Positions 1 to 11,210 of a stretch of DNA of 64,000 bases are shown one piece after another (the stretch's first letter is position 1; each line of letters opens with the position of its first letter). A program made the translations under genes and the position numbers. The stretch comes from Guyanagaster necrorhizus. Lineage: Eukaryota > Basidiomycota > Agaricomycetes > Agaricales > Physalacriaceae. The stretch is taken from assembly GCF_019112545.1 (NCBI RefSeq), contig NW_025064914.1:35209-99208 (forward strand), read 5' to 3'. The notes under the pieces are model-generated. The model ran no database searches. It was not told the DNA's origin and was given only the letters and a program-made list of their open reading frames with translations.

Positions 1-1791
1 AATAAGTCCGGATCACGATCCAAGTCAGCTGCTGCTGACTGGCATCGTATCTTCGAGTACATTCTCGTACTCGCTCGGGATTGCTATCCCAACACCAATA
101 AAAACAATGAACCTCTCAAGTTTGAGGAAGAAGGAGAGGCAGATTGGTTGATGATACTCGAGGATGCTGACTTTCTTGAGGAGTATGCCATGGCCATTTC
201 AACAGCCGATATAGAAGCCTTAGAGCTATGCAGTCTAGCTGAAGCAAAGCATCAGCCTGATTGGCCTTTGTGGAAAGATGCAATACAGGAAGAGCTTGCA
301 ATGTTGAAGACTGCAGGGACTTGGAAAATTGTTGAAAAACCAGTTGGAGCAAATGTTGTGAGCTCGAAGTGGGTCTTTCAAATCAAGAAGAATGCTGAGG
401 GAGGCATAGTCAAGTTCAAGGCTCACTTGGTATCACAAGGGTTCTCACAAGTATCTGGCATCAACTACTTCAACACTTATGCTCCTGTTGCAAGGCTTGC
501 ATCTATCCATTCAATCTTTGCTATGGCTGTGGCACTCGACCTAGAGCTCCATCAAGTCGATATCAAGGGTGCATACTTGAATGGAAAGCTCACCAATGAA
601 GAAATCATTTACATGCATCAACCTCCTGACTATCCTGAGCCTGGCTCCCATCCTGGTCAAGTCTGCCATCTCATAAAGACTCTATATGGTTTGAAGCAGA
701 GTGGTCATCGCTGGTATCAATGTCTCATTGAGATTTTGGTGGTGCAGCTGAGATTCAAGCAGTGTGATGTTGATCAAGCCATGTTTTACAAGCAGAAGGG
801 CTGAAACTTGACTATTATTGCTGTCCATGTTGATGACTGCATCATCACAGCATCATCATTGCATCTAGTGTGAGAGATAAAGGAAGGTATGGCAAAATAC
901 ATGGAAGTCACAGATTTGAGGGAGCTGCACTGGATTCTCGGCATTGAGATCATGCATGACCATAAGTCACACTCCATTTCTCTTTTCCAACACTCATACA
1001 TCAATGCCATTGTTTGTCACTATGGCTTTGAAGACCTCAAACCAGTCTCTACACCAATGGATATTAATCTCCATTTGTCTTTCTTTCCTGCACCAGCCTC
1101 CACTCGAGAAATTGCAGCTATGAGAGATGTCTCTTACAGGGAGTCTGTTGGCTCCTTGATCTGGGTTATGCTTGGGACATGCCCTGATATCACATTTGCC
1201 ACAACAACAGTCTCAAAATATTCAATGGCTGCTGCAGAGGCTCATTAGAAGGCTGTAAAGCACATCTTTTGCTACCTGAAGGGCATGAGGGATTACTGGC
1301 TGATGTTTGGGGGAAACAGAAAGGTTTTGCATGGTTATGTGGATGCTGATGAGAGCATGGCAGAGGATAGGCATGCCATTACTGGGTATGCTTTCATGCT
1401 GAATGGTGGAGCTGTTTCATGGTCATCTAAAAAGCAGGAGATCATCTCACTTTCAACCACTGAGTCTAAATATGTGGCTGCAACTCATGCATCAAAGGAG
1501 GTGCTCTGGCTTTGCAGTCTGCTCTCTCAGGTTTTCTCACCAATTACTGAGGCTACAACTTTATTCTCAGACAATCAGTCTGCTATTGCACTCTCAAAAG
1601 ATCATCAGTATCATGCCTGAACCAAGCATATTGACATTTGCTTCCACTTCATTCACTGGGTCATCAGTGAAGGCTCTCTTCATCTTGTTTACTGTCCCAC
1701 TGAGGACATGGTTGCTGATGCTCTCACCAAGCCTTTATCTTCAGCCAAGGTGAAGCACTTTGCTACTGAGCTTGGACTTTGCTCTGCTTGA
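1..1791 (+). pseudogene. Ty1/Copia retrotransposon pol, reverse transcriptase and RNase H, decayed
   Basis: One reading frame runs from the window edge to a TGA at 1789 and encodes the reverse transcriptase and RNase H end of a Copia polyprotein. Visible motifs are YAPVAR, VDIKGAYLNG, the catalytic box as HVDDCIITA (YVDD in most relatives), and in RNase H GYVDAD, SWSSKKQEIISLSTTESKY, DNQSAIALSKD and TKHIDI. The frame holds four stop codons, at 802, 871, 1246 and 1618. Integrase and gag lie outside the window. Each stop replaces a Trp or Arg usual in the family, so all fit G-to-A or C-to-T transitions without any indel. The copy cannot encode an active polyprotein. It is followed at once by a purine tract (1790-1798) and an LTR. 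Confidence 0.93.
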
Positions 1792-1798
1792 GGGGGAG

Positions 1799-2009
1799 TG
1801 TTGAATTAGCAAGCAGGAGCTCCATTGTATCCCACCAGCCAAGCTTGATACTCCTTTATGTCAGGATGGACTATATATATTGAATATGGTCTGTCAAGCA
1901 CCCTCACCATGTTTCTGCTTATCGCTACACTGTGTGAGGGTGAGTATCTACTTATATTACTTCATTTATGTCACTGATTGGTATTCTGTAGTCTATGTTA
2001 TAGCTAACA
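1799..2009 (+). repeat. Probable 3' LTR of the Copia element
   Basis: The sequence directly after the polypurine tract begins TGTTGA and a matching CTAACA ends near 2009, giving short LTR-type terminal inverted repeats. A TATA-like stretch (ctatatatatt) lies near 1870. The 3' boundary is an estimate, because the 5' LTR is outside the window and no alignment is possible; an end at 2031 (CTACA) is the alternative. Confidence 0.6.
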
Positions 2010-2443
2010 GCATACTCTATTAGGTGCTACAAATGTGCATCACTTTCTTAGAACTTTTCTGAAAACCCTTCACCCTACAGGTGACTATTGTCCTGTCTCC
2101 ACAGTCCTATCTCATTGTTTTAATGACAATAACCATGTCCATCTGGTTGAGCATCATTGTCATTCTACTATGCCATTGCTACAGTGAGGATATTGTATGC
2201 CACAGTGGTTACTATAAAAAGGGCATGAAGCAATGCCTGCTATTGTGCTGTTGCTAACCAGTTATTATGTGGTGCTGAGTAAGATGCAGCTTATTGTGTC
2301 ATCATAGTGCTGTCATCCATAGTTTCCCCATGGTCAAGGCCATGCTATAGTCAGGCTTAGGTAAGCATTGACTTACTAAGCATTGGCAGATAGCAATTTT
2401 AGGAGTAAAGTGTTAAAATTGTGACATATCCTTTCTAAGTGAC
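2010..2443. other. Intergenic, no gene seen
   Basis: AT-rich sequence between the LTR and a fold-back repeat. I see no coding pattern, RNA gene or repeat here. Confidence 0.5.
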
Positions 2444-2665
2444 AAAGTAAGAGGAGAGGGAAATTGCAGGACAAGCAACCCACTCCCCATGGTCAGGCCT
2501 TCTAGCTCACTGTAGTTGGTCCTTAAGTTACAAATTAACTTAAATAAATCACTAAGTCAAAGCAGAACTCAAAAACTGTTGTTCCAGGGACTAACTACAG
2601 TGAGCTAGAAGGCCTGAACATGGGGGTGGGTTGCTTGTCCTGCAATTTCCCCCTCCTCTTACTTT
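2444..2665. repeat. Fold-back (MITE-like) element, about 222 bp
   Basis: About 80 bases at 2444-2523 recur as a near-perfect reverse complement at 2583-2665, with a 60-base AT-rich loop between. The outermost bases are AAAGTAAGAGGAG on the left and CTCCTCTTACTTT on the right. No protein is encoded. The structure suits a non-autonomous miniature transposon or a fold-back repeat. No convincing target-site duplication is visible. Confidence 0.75.
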
Positions 2666-3254
2666 TATACATACACAACTAGATACAGAAACTATAAATA
2701 AGTGAGCTGAATAATGATTTCTCTTGGCTAACCTCAAAATCAGGCCATTATCTTGACTTAGCAATGTCTCTAGACCTGCCTAGTACTGCCCTAGATCCAG
2801 CTAACCTCCACACAGCTTTATTTTAGGCTCCTAGCGTCTGGTGGTATCTGGCTCCTTTATATTACCCAGAGCAATAATTGTTACCCTGGGCTACTCTGGG
2901 TTCCTGGTCCAATTGGATCTGGCTAGACTGGTCCAATCTGCTCTACTCTTCTAGTCCCTTAAGTGACCTGAGAATGCTGACAGACATTTCAAGTCAAACT
3001 CAGAGTGCTAGTCATAGATTATTAGGTTCTGTTTTGTTACTACTCCTGGATGAGATGCTGTCTCTACTCAATACTCCACAGCTACCCAGAGTCTGCTACC
3101 TCTAGCTACCTCAGAGTATACCCATCTTAGTGGCATATAAAATTGGCCCCATTTGAGGTACCATTTCTAAGTCCAACTTGACTTAGGATTTTTATCTTTA
3201 GGTCATGCCATTTCACAAAGTCCCTCCTGGACTTAGTATTGGTGACTAGCATGA
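2666..3254. other. Intergenic, no gene seen
   Basis: Low-complexity CT-rich sequence with stop codons in all frames. It is probably old repeat-derived DNA. Nothing is identified. Confidence 0.45.
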
Positions 3255-5461
3255 CTATTGGCTTGGAGCCTCAGCCATAGTCCTCAAGTGGCTAGCCCTA
3301 CAGTTACTAGTGTATCTTAGTGTATTATGCTGAATTCGCAAATTATAGGGCTGGATACATACACAGCATATCAACGGCAACACCTTGTATCCACCTGCTA
3401 GGACAGTCTTCAATTCCAAGTTCCAAGGATCCAAGTTTATTCGATGCATAGGTACTCGCTGCGTTCGTTCCTCTAGGAGAATGGGGAAAACCCCCAAGGA
3501 CGGTATGATGTCGGTCACCAGGTCATTCAACAGGACACGTCCAAGGAATTCTGTCAACCAGTGAGCCAGGAAACCTACTTTGTCGAGGTGTATCAGGAGG
3601 TCGACAAACACCACGAGGTTGTCGGGGTAGTGAACGAGGCATGGTGTTGGCCTTGAATACCAGGGTCGGATAGTACAGAGGCGGATGCGAGTAAGCCAGA
3701 TGGTGAGTTCATTTCGGGAGGCGAGCTCTTTAAGTGGTATTGGGAATGTGCTAGAAACAAGGACTACTGTCGTGTAAGGCGATATCGAGATGACACGGCA
3801 TCCAAGGAATTTTGGGAGCTCCTTGATAGCGAGAAATGTATAGCTGCCAGATATTTTTGTAAGGTGAAGCTTAGACTGAGATAATATATGCGCTGAGCTT
3901 ACGTGTGATAATACCTATCATCATCAGGCCATAGTTCAGTGTTGAGCAAGCAATTGGCCGCGACCGTCGCCTGTGGGGAGATTTCAACGTTTGGCACAAC
4001 GTAGAGCGCCATGTTTATCGGGCCGTGGGTGTAGTCTCTGGTGATAGAAACCGGTTAGTGTCGAGCCAAGATCAGGGCTAGACAACGCTTACGGAACATT
4101 GCTCAGCCACATACGAGTAAAAGCCTTCGAGAAGTCGATAGGTCTCGAGCTGTCCATGTTGGCATTGATCTTCTCGAGATGGCGAATTGGTTCGAAGGGA
4201 TTTCCATCCATCTTGGGATAGTCTGTGCCTTCCTCGACGATATCGCGGTCCTGACAGGCATGTCAGAAAAGAGAGGATTGCACCTAGCCAGTACACGTAC
4301 GAAAAGCGATGGACTGGACTTCCAAGATAAGCTGATGTCCGTCTTGACCTATAAACAAGGTCAATAACAATCATCATCGTCATCATCATTCAGTCAGCGG
4401 AACCTTTTTAATGAGATCTGCATCACCGCTGTTCGTCGAAGAATTGTCCTTGATCGTTTTCCAAATCCTCTCCAAACCACTGTCTCGCTTCTACAAGGTT
4501 GTCAGAGGGATGAACACAGACATTTTGTTATACCACTTCTCCTCCCTGTGCGCATCGAGTAATACCCATCCAGTCCCTGCTTCAAGGCCTTTGCACATAG
4601 CCCTATACACACATTCCCGAGCCTTCCCAAGTCACACATCTCGACTTAGAGGATCGCTTGGCCCGGGGCACGGCTGCGCGAAGGTTCTTCCAACCAATTG
4701 GATGACCTCGTCATCCGTCATTACATCCCCGATATGGATCGCCCGCTCACGTTTCAGTTCGCGTAGATCTCGAGCGTAGAATTTATCCACGACCTCGGGA
4801 GGGAGATCCGGGTTCGGCTCAAATTTTTGTGCGCGCGAGCTAAAGACGTGGCGGGCCAGCACGCCGTCGACGGTCTTACGGGACAGTCCGTCTCGCCAGT
4901 ACGTCAAGGAGCGTACAATTTTTGGTGTTGCTCTGGGGTCAACGTGTATGCAAGCAGGAACTCTGAGGGGAGTTGCTTGGAACCCGTTGATTAGTCTCTT
5001 GACAACCTCTTGAAACCTGGAGCAACGAATGAGTTGACAAATGCCAGGATAGAGAAATAATACTAACCTGTGGTGACCTACGAGGGCATGAGGACACCCA
5101 AATAAGTGTAGAATATGGTGGCTCTGATTTCGGCCTCGTCTTCAGAATTACAATTGGCGATCAAATCATCCATGAGCATGAAAAGAACCAGATCCCGAGC
5201 CAGAGTTGTTGGATGGATGTCAAGAAGAGTTAGATGTACTCGAAAATGCTTCTTGTCCCGAGCTGCAGGAATGATTTATGTAGAATAATCAGTGTTCCAA
5301 AGACATGTCGGGCTAGCAGAAGGAGATTAGTCACGAGCAAAGCATAAGGGGGCTAACTCACCATCCCCGCAGCCACCAAAGAAGACTGCCAACTTTGAGA
5401 TCCTTGGAAGCGAAGCTGGCTCAGGCAGAGAGGATTTTCGTCTTGCTGTTGAGGTTCTCAT
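3255..5461 (-). CDS. DUF4470-type protein, multi-exon
   Basis: Read on the minus strand, exons near 5461-5370, 5320-5090, 5060-4650, 4200-4080, 4060-3910 and 3870-3255 form a protein of the basidiomycete DUF4470 family, often annotated with MYND-finger proteins. The family signature is split by an intron: FFGGCGD, then ARHVFGTL, followed by HLTLLDIHPTTLARDLVLF. The C-terminal part contains LLNTELWPDDD and an unbroken frame of about 170 residues (from near 3860) including FLGCRVISISPYTT and LNDLVTDIIPSLGVF. A possible start is the ATG at 5461. Coding-like sequence at 5512-5772 may be an upstream exon, but I could not join it in frame. Function is unknown for the family. I did not check every splice site, and decay is possible. 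Confidence 0.6.
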
Positions 5462-7094
5462 CAATCAGGAAGTGACATGGGTATATCATGGCCGATTTAT
5501 GGTGGGAAGAGTCAAGAAAACTGAAGGAAAAAATTATGTATTACTAACCTTGAAATACTCGAGGCCCGGGTGACTATCGGGGAAGTCAAGCCAATAGCGG
5601 TTAAGATTAAAGGAAATACATACGGGTCACACTTTGACTTCGGCAGTTCAACAAGCCTCAATTGGGCGGCAGCTGAAGCGTCGGGCTTCTCATTCTCCAT
5701 ACACCGCCAATTCTTCCACTCTTTGGGCGACGATTCCGGCGTCTCGATAGTAAAGGTATTTTTAGAGATCAACTCAGATGAAATGGCACCACCACGAGTG
5801 CCGTAGATAAGATGTTTTGCTATTCGTGTGGACAGGCGTTGGTGCAGATTAATACCGCCGTTCGGTTTTTTAACAGCTCGACAGATCGCTTCAAAGATCC
5901 CACGATAATCTCAGAGCTCATACAAGGCAGCACTTAGGTCGGAGGGAAATACAGCATCGTGAGGGCTCATTTCTTCGGCCTGTACGTTTTCTCCGAGTCA
6001 ACTGAGAATGGGAAAGTAACAAGTTTGCTCCATACCTGCTGATATTTTTCCGCCGCCCTGAGACGAGAGATAAGGTAAGCCATGTTAATCATAGAGAGAT
6101 AATAGGCACTCGTCGAATCTTGCTTCTTTGAACAATTGGCTCGCGTTTTATTTCAAAGCAGCTGCAGCTGTCGCGGACATGATGAAGCGTCGTGTTTAGG
6201 CAATGGCTAGGCTTGTAAACCCACTGAGGGCGGTAAGGTGGGAATAGGTCGCGTTCAAGCAACGGCCTTCACGGGGTTCGGGTTCGAAGGTAAAGATGAA
6301 AGAAACATTGCCGGCGGCAATGTTTTCCAAAAATACTTTAATCCATCGGTCCGAAATGAGCCGAGATATCAGCATCATGCACACCTGTGTTACTAGCAGA
6401 GACAGCTAATTCATGCAGTCTTACAGTCTTGTATACTTCTTGGATGCCGTCAAAATGAAGCAACTCTTTAGAATTTTGGCCTCCAACCTGTCAATGAACC
6501 ATCGCTTGACCCCCCAGGAGTTTCTGTCAAATGCCGTGCTGGTAGTCTGGCCTATTTGCGGAGAATACAATTGAGTCCGGAATACTGTGACACACCCAGA
6601 AATCGTTATGTTCCAAACATTATTTCGGTCTGAAATTTGCTAGCAGCAAGAGTGATGTCAAGCAAAATCATCCCATAGTGCTGCTTTATGCATTCCCGTG
6701 CGTTGTGTTATTAGTTATGATTCCTGGAATAACACTCAGTGCCTTCATTAAAGGTTTTGCATATACGGACTGGCCTGCTCGGAAGATTGTGTGTTGTGGT
6801 GGGCTGTATATACTATGGATATAATACTCGCTGATACTATATCCTACTTAGTACTTATGCCCATTGCTGAGGAACATTACAACCAAGATTTACCTGAGTG
6901 TACTGCGCAGACAAAGGGAATACATAAAGCTGGATAAATTACGTGGCCAAACTGGTTTTCCCTCACCGCATATGGATGTCCGCTTGGTAATGAATTGCCA
7001 TTAAAATAAGGGGACGTGGGTGTCGGTATTGTCTCATTTTTTCTGGGACCCATTATTGTGTAAATCTGAGCGTAAATGAAAGTAATCGGAATCG
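5462..7094 (-). other. Region with unassigned coding remnants
   Basis: Two minus-strand stretches look coding but unassigned. One at 5512-5772 includes PKSKCDPYVFPL and may be a 5' exon of the DUF4470 gene. The other at 6196-6380 starts after a good acceptor (aacacag) and reads VCMMLISRLISDRWIKVF before ending in TAA. A fragment reading ELLHFDGIQEVYK sits near 6450. They may be pieces of a second decayed gene. Nothing else is seen from 6600 to 7094. Confidence 0.3.
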
Positions 7095-7930
7095 TTACGG
7101 CATGTAGTGCTTCCAAATCGCCGCCTCTACTTCTAAATCGTCGTCATAATCTGGAAATATGTGCCGGAACAAGTTCCATCATCACTTGTACCTCTGCCGG
7201 ATATATATGGCCCGCGTATATTCCCGGTATTCCGGCATTCATACTGCACATTCCCAATCAACCAGCCCAATAGGGCGTATCTGGTTATCCACGAGAATAT
7301 TCGTTGGCGTAATGTCGCCGTGAGTGAAGCATATCCTGTACTTCGTCGATTGCGCTTGACTAGCGCAGCACGATCGTGATCTTCGAGGGGTTCCCATAGC
7401 GTGCAAAAATACTGAGCATGAAATTCTTCTTGTGACGCAAAGGGACCGACGAGTTCTGCGTCTCGGATCCGATAGCTAAGGAAGGAAGCACCATTGACAC
7501 CAGATATCGCATGGCCCGGTGGAGGCAACGCTCTGAGCTGGGCGAACCACCCACGAACACTGCTTACGAACACCGACGCCTGTTCCTCAGACATGTCATC
7601 GACTTTTACACTACTGAGACCGAACTCAGTCCCGGGGATGCCTGTCGAGAGAATGAGGTTGCTCTTAAGGTTTGGAAAGTATGGGTGTTTGGGGCCGGAC
7701 GATACAACGTCTAGGATATGCGGAACTGGTATAGTGATGTTTTCTGAGACGAACTGAGTAGCGATAGCCTCGCCGACGGGCACGCCGTACCCGTCCTTAG
7801 CGTAAAGATTGAAAGGAAGCCGAATGACCCGTAGTGCTACTTCGCGGGTGGTGCCATTTTGCGATGCGCCATAGCAATCGATAGCAGGATAGTCGGACAG
7901 ATGGGGGGAAACCTGAGCCAGAGAGACCAT
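7095..7930 (-). pseudogene. APH-family phosphotransferase pseudogene
   Basis: The ATG at 7930 opens a kinase-like protein of the aminoglycoside/choline phosphotransferase fold (PF01636 type), a family expanded in fungi. The N-lobe shows VIRLPFNLYAKDG and VPVGEAIATQFV. The catalytic loop HGDITPTNILVD (7299-7322) and metal-binding LVDWE are present, but in a different frame from the N-lobe, so a frameshift lies near 7330-7350. Three TGA codons follow where relatives carry Trp: at 7239-7241 and a pair at 7179-7184. The typical ending FPDYDDDLEVEAAIWKHY is intact up to a TAA near 7095. The active-site residues survive but the gene is dead. Substrates of these fungal kinases are mostly unknown. 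Confidence 0.85.
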
Positions 7931-8402
7931 AGCAGGCTGGAAATGCTACCGCTTCTATTTGACGAGTCAACGATGTATCGAAGGCCACAATGGGGATACC
8001 TTCGATCGAGAACCTCAACATGCAGGGACTACGCCACCCTGCATGACTCACACAATTTACTACTGTCCAGTCATCCAAATTGCCCTTAATAGTCCGACAC
8101 AGAATATTATTTTCTGTTCTTCGAGGTCATGGTAAGTGGGCAAATGTGACTCAGAGCATGCGTATCTCAACTCTCCCCAATCGTTATCTGGATGAATCTG
8201 AAGCTCTTATCGGCTGCCGCAGACGATTACGGCGTTGGCGTGAAGAGCACGTGCGCGCTGAACTCCGACAGGCATCCAATCAGTAGCGACTGAGAGATTG
8301 TATCAGTAATACATGGAACGTGTCATGAACTTTGGAATTTTCGAAAAGATATCAAAGCAGCAAGAATCCACAACAGTCGTTACAAGCAAGACGTAGAATT
8401 GA
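7931..8402. other. Intergenic, no gene seen
   Basis: Lies between the APH pseudogene and the 150-residue orphan gene, both on the minus strand. No convincing coding segment is seen. Confidence 0.45.
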
Positions 8403-8958
8403 TCATAGTTTTTCTTCAAGCCTACGAATATTGTCAAGCACATATTGTTTATCACGCTGAAGCTTCTTCTCAATCGAGATAACACCTGCTGCGCCGTCAA
8501 TCGGGGAACAATAAACTCGACGAGCTCGACAGCCTACCAGACATGAAATTTTCGAAGAACGACGTGTGGGTAGATCTTGGCACCCCATCACGCTCGCGGT
8601 GGACGGGCCAATCCGGGAAATATTCATCCGGAAGCTTAGACTCCAGTTGTACTATTGCTTCGCTCACGGGGATGTAGCACCCGTCGTCAGGAGAGACCAC
8701 GAGGTTGCTGAATGGAGACACCCAGCGCTGAATTCTAGAGTTCATCTCGCTCCATGGTTTGACTACGAACGAATGCGGTTAATATCATAGAAGCGAAGAC
8801 TTTTTGAAGAGCATACCGATGCCTTCTAAAGCACAGAGCTCGGTGTGGCGCTCCTTCAGAGATTGGATCCTGCAAAGTGTTTCTGCAGATGGGGGTGGTC
8901 TCGGTACTGGTTGGCTGAGCTGGTACAAAATGGGATTATCAAGATATGTGTCGTCCAT
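8403..8958 (-). CDS. Intact orphan protein of 150 residues, three exons
   Basis: I do not recognise this protein. The model uses exons 8958-8817, 8762-8538 and 8488-8403, each intron having GT and AG ends, and sums to 453 nt, exactly 151 codons. It begins MDDTYLDNPILYQLSQP and ends NIRRLEEKL. The centre has WSEMNSRIQRWVSPF and a Pro/Tyr-rich part; the last 35 residues are charged and suit a short coiled coil (EKKLQRDKQYVLDNIRRLEE). There is no signal peptide or membrane segment. It sits between a dead kinase and decayed fragments, so an intact frame across three exons is notable. I would expect a cytosolic or nuclear protein, with no function assignable. Confidence 0.6.
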
Positions 8959-9886
8959 TGTGCGACGCGACACGAGTCTTGGGGGCAATGTCGCTGTAGG
9001 AAAACAGAGAAGACGTAGCAGTATAAGTACACCGAAGCCATTACCCCTAGATCAAGGTCAGAACACTCGGTTTTCTTTTGTTGATGAAGTTGCATTGTCC
9101 GTGGGACAATAATGATAGCAACTGGGGGCCGCACAACATCCACCAGAAGAATTACGTCGCGACTTTCCTGGAACAGCCCACCAATCGAAGTGATAGCGTT
9201 ATCAAACGGTTGAAGGGTATAGATACCTGAATTGTCAACAAAAGGGAGTTATTGTTGAATTTTGAGGCGCCGCATCAGGTTCCCCGTCATGGTTGAAAGG
9301 AAAGCCATGTTGACCCTGGGTGATCCGGGCCGAAACAACCGGTACCTGTACATCAAGTTGACAGTGAGCATGTCCTGAGTACTTATAAGAGAGCACCATT
9401 CAACATCCACCTGTGTCTTCCTATCTTCTGAATGTTACAATTAACATTAAAGAAGCATTACACCTTTCCCAGTTTCTCAGGATCATACAGATTATGGGGT
9501 ATCACCGCATGCCAATGTCGTGCGATATTCATTGAATCATCGTACTGCATTGCCCCAACCATGTTAGTCAAGATCTTAAATCCCTAATATGGTGCCAAAT
9601 CTTTGTCTTTCCGCAACACATCCACGTCGGACATCTCGTGTGATTCCGTTTCGACGTTGACGACAACCTGGATAAAGATAACTAAGCCCTGATACCGAGA
9701 AATGAAAACCATCCAATTAGTATCAAATCACTCACTTCTGCAGGGCGCGCGCCGGTCTCGATCTACCGAATGTTTCAAAGACGACCTTATCCAATTGAAG
9801 TTATTACACTCACCCCGGTATGGGCCGCGCCATTCCAAAACCTAGGCTCCGTCGTCATTCGCTGATGTGAGGATCGCTCCGAGTCG
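8959..9886 (-). other. Decayed coding fragments of an unidentified conserved protein
   Basis: On the minus strand, short stretches with protein-like composition appear in order: VNVETESHEMSDVDVLRKDK near 9650, then QYDDSMNIARHWHAVIPHNL near 9530, then YRYRLFRPGSPRVNMAFLST near 9320. A TAG interrupts the frame near 9585. The order and composition suggest one gene, now broken or with introns I did not resolve. I cannot name the family. Confidence 0.35.
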
Positions 9887-11210
9887 TCAGTAGTCGAGTA
9901 CTTTACAGCGCGCTAGAAAGTTCCTGAGAAAAAGCGACAGACAAAACACGGATGTATCACAAACTGCATTCAGACTTGAAAGAGCTGGCGGTGAGAGTAA
10001 GTTTCGGGCATGATGGAATGAAGACAATGACAATGCACCGGAATTAGTATACAGTTTCGGTATGAGGAACGCAATTCCTAGCGAGATCATAAATGGGGCG
10101 TATGATACACAAAAAACTTGCTCACCAAAATAGTAAGGCTTGTTCTACACAGAGAACATGAGCATATGACGACGACATAAAAGATAAGGCCCACCGAAGC
10201 GAGGTACAGACTAAAATCGACAACGGCGAGTAAGGATGTCAAGAGACCTTTCAAGGAAGTGAGACAATTTATTATCAGGAACCCGAGCACAACTCACCAT
10301 TTTGCATTGTTACTAGCGCCCGAAGTGATTAGTATCACATTCGGAGAAAACGTTATTGCAACTCACGCCTTATAAGCTTTCTCAGAAGGCGGTCTGTCCT
10401 AGGGAATGTTCCCCTAGCTTTGCGCAAATAACTTGTGATGATCAGAGTAATAGCCAAATCTCCTAATGCGCCGGATATCAGCCAGATGAGTGCGACCGCC
10501 TTGATCTTCCGAAATTTGCTGAAATCCATAATGATGGCCGCATATATTCCTGTCCCTATTCCACCAGCTGTTGAAGCTATGGCACATAGAACGACAAACC
10601 CGAAATAAAATGGATTTCTTGATGAAATAGTCACTGAGTCGCGCCCCAAGGGGCAAAGCAGAAGCCATACCTCGTCAATACCCAGACCCTCCAGGAGAAG
10701 AAACCTTGAACCATGGACGCCATGAGGCCTGAGAGCACCGGATCGGTGCAGACAATCCAATCGGCTGGCGGACGGTAAGCCCAGTAACTATCAAAGGGAG
10801 ATAGTACATTACCTCCACCGAATGCCGCCGGGTTCATAAAGTTGTCTATCAACATATTATATGTCCTGATGTACTAATAAATGCCGGGAAAAATACAGAT
10901 TTTAGAACTGAGCATACCAGACCATTACGAAGACCGAATTGATGACATCCAGAGCAAAGAGGGATACGACGAAGATTTTGAGATAAGGAGGATCCCTATA
11001 GTGCTGTGAGGACACGTCGCACAAAACACATAGACACCGACGTCGGGTAGCGGTCGATGTATAGAAACAGCTGGACCATCATGACGCCTAGAAGCAAGAT
11101 GCTTAAAAATACGCCTAGAGGTAACGATGATATCAGCTAGGCACCACTAACAATGATAAGCGCAACTTACAGACAAGAATCATGCCGAATGGATCGCTGA
11201 TGACGCTCAT
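9887..11210 (-). CDS. DUF6534-family seven-helix membrane protein
   Basis: This fits the DUF6534 family of basidiomycete multi-pass membrane proteins. From the ATG at 11210, exons give hydrophobic segments GVFLSILLLGVMMVQLFLYI, VVSLFALDVINSVFVMVWYA, DPVLSGLMASMVQGFF, then FGFVVLCAIASTAGG and VALIWLISGALGDLAITLII. The family's C-terminal hallmark follows: a TDRLLRKLIR segment, GLLTSLLAVVDFSLYL and KLYTNSALSSLNA, the last joined across an intron near 10045-9990 and replacing the usual KLYTNSLLASLNAR. The stop is at 9887. Function is unknown; the topology is receptor-like. The short exon around 10150-10120 and the first splice are less certain. No stop codon breaks the recognised exons. Confidence 0.75.

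Noticed and set aside
7133..7290. Long open end of the APH frame reading through 7290-7133
   Set aside because: It is the wrong frame: the conserved catalytic loop and the FPDYDDDLEVE ending lie in the neighbouring frame, so the open stretch is an accident of the frameshift.
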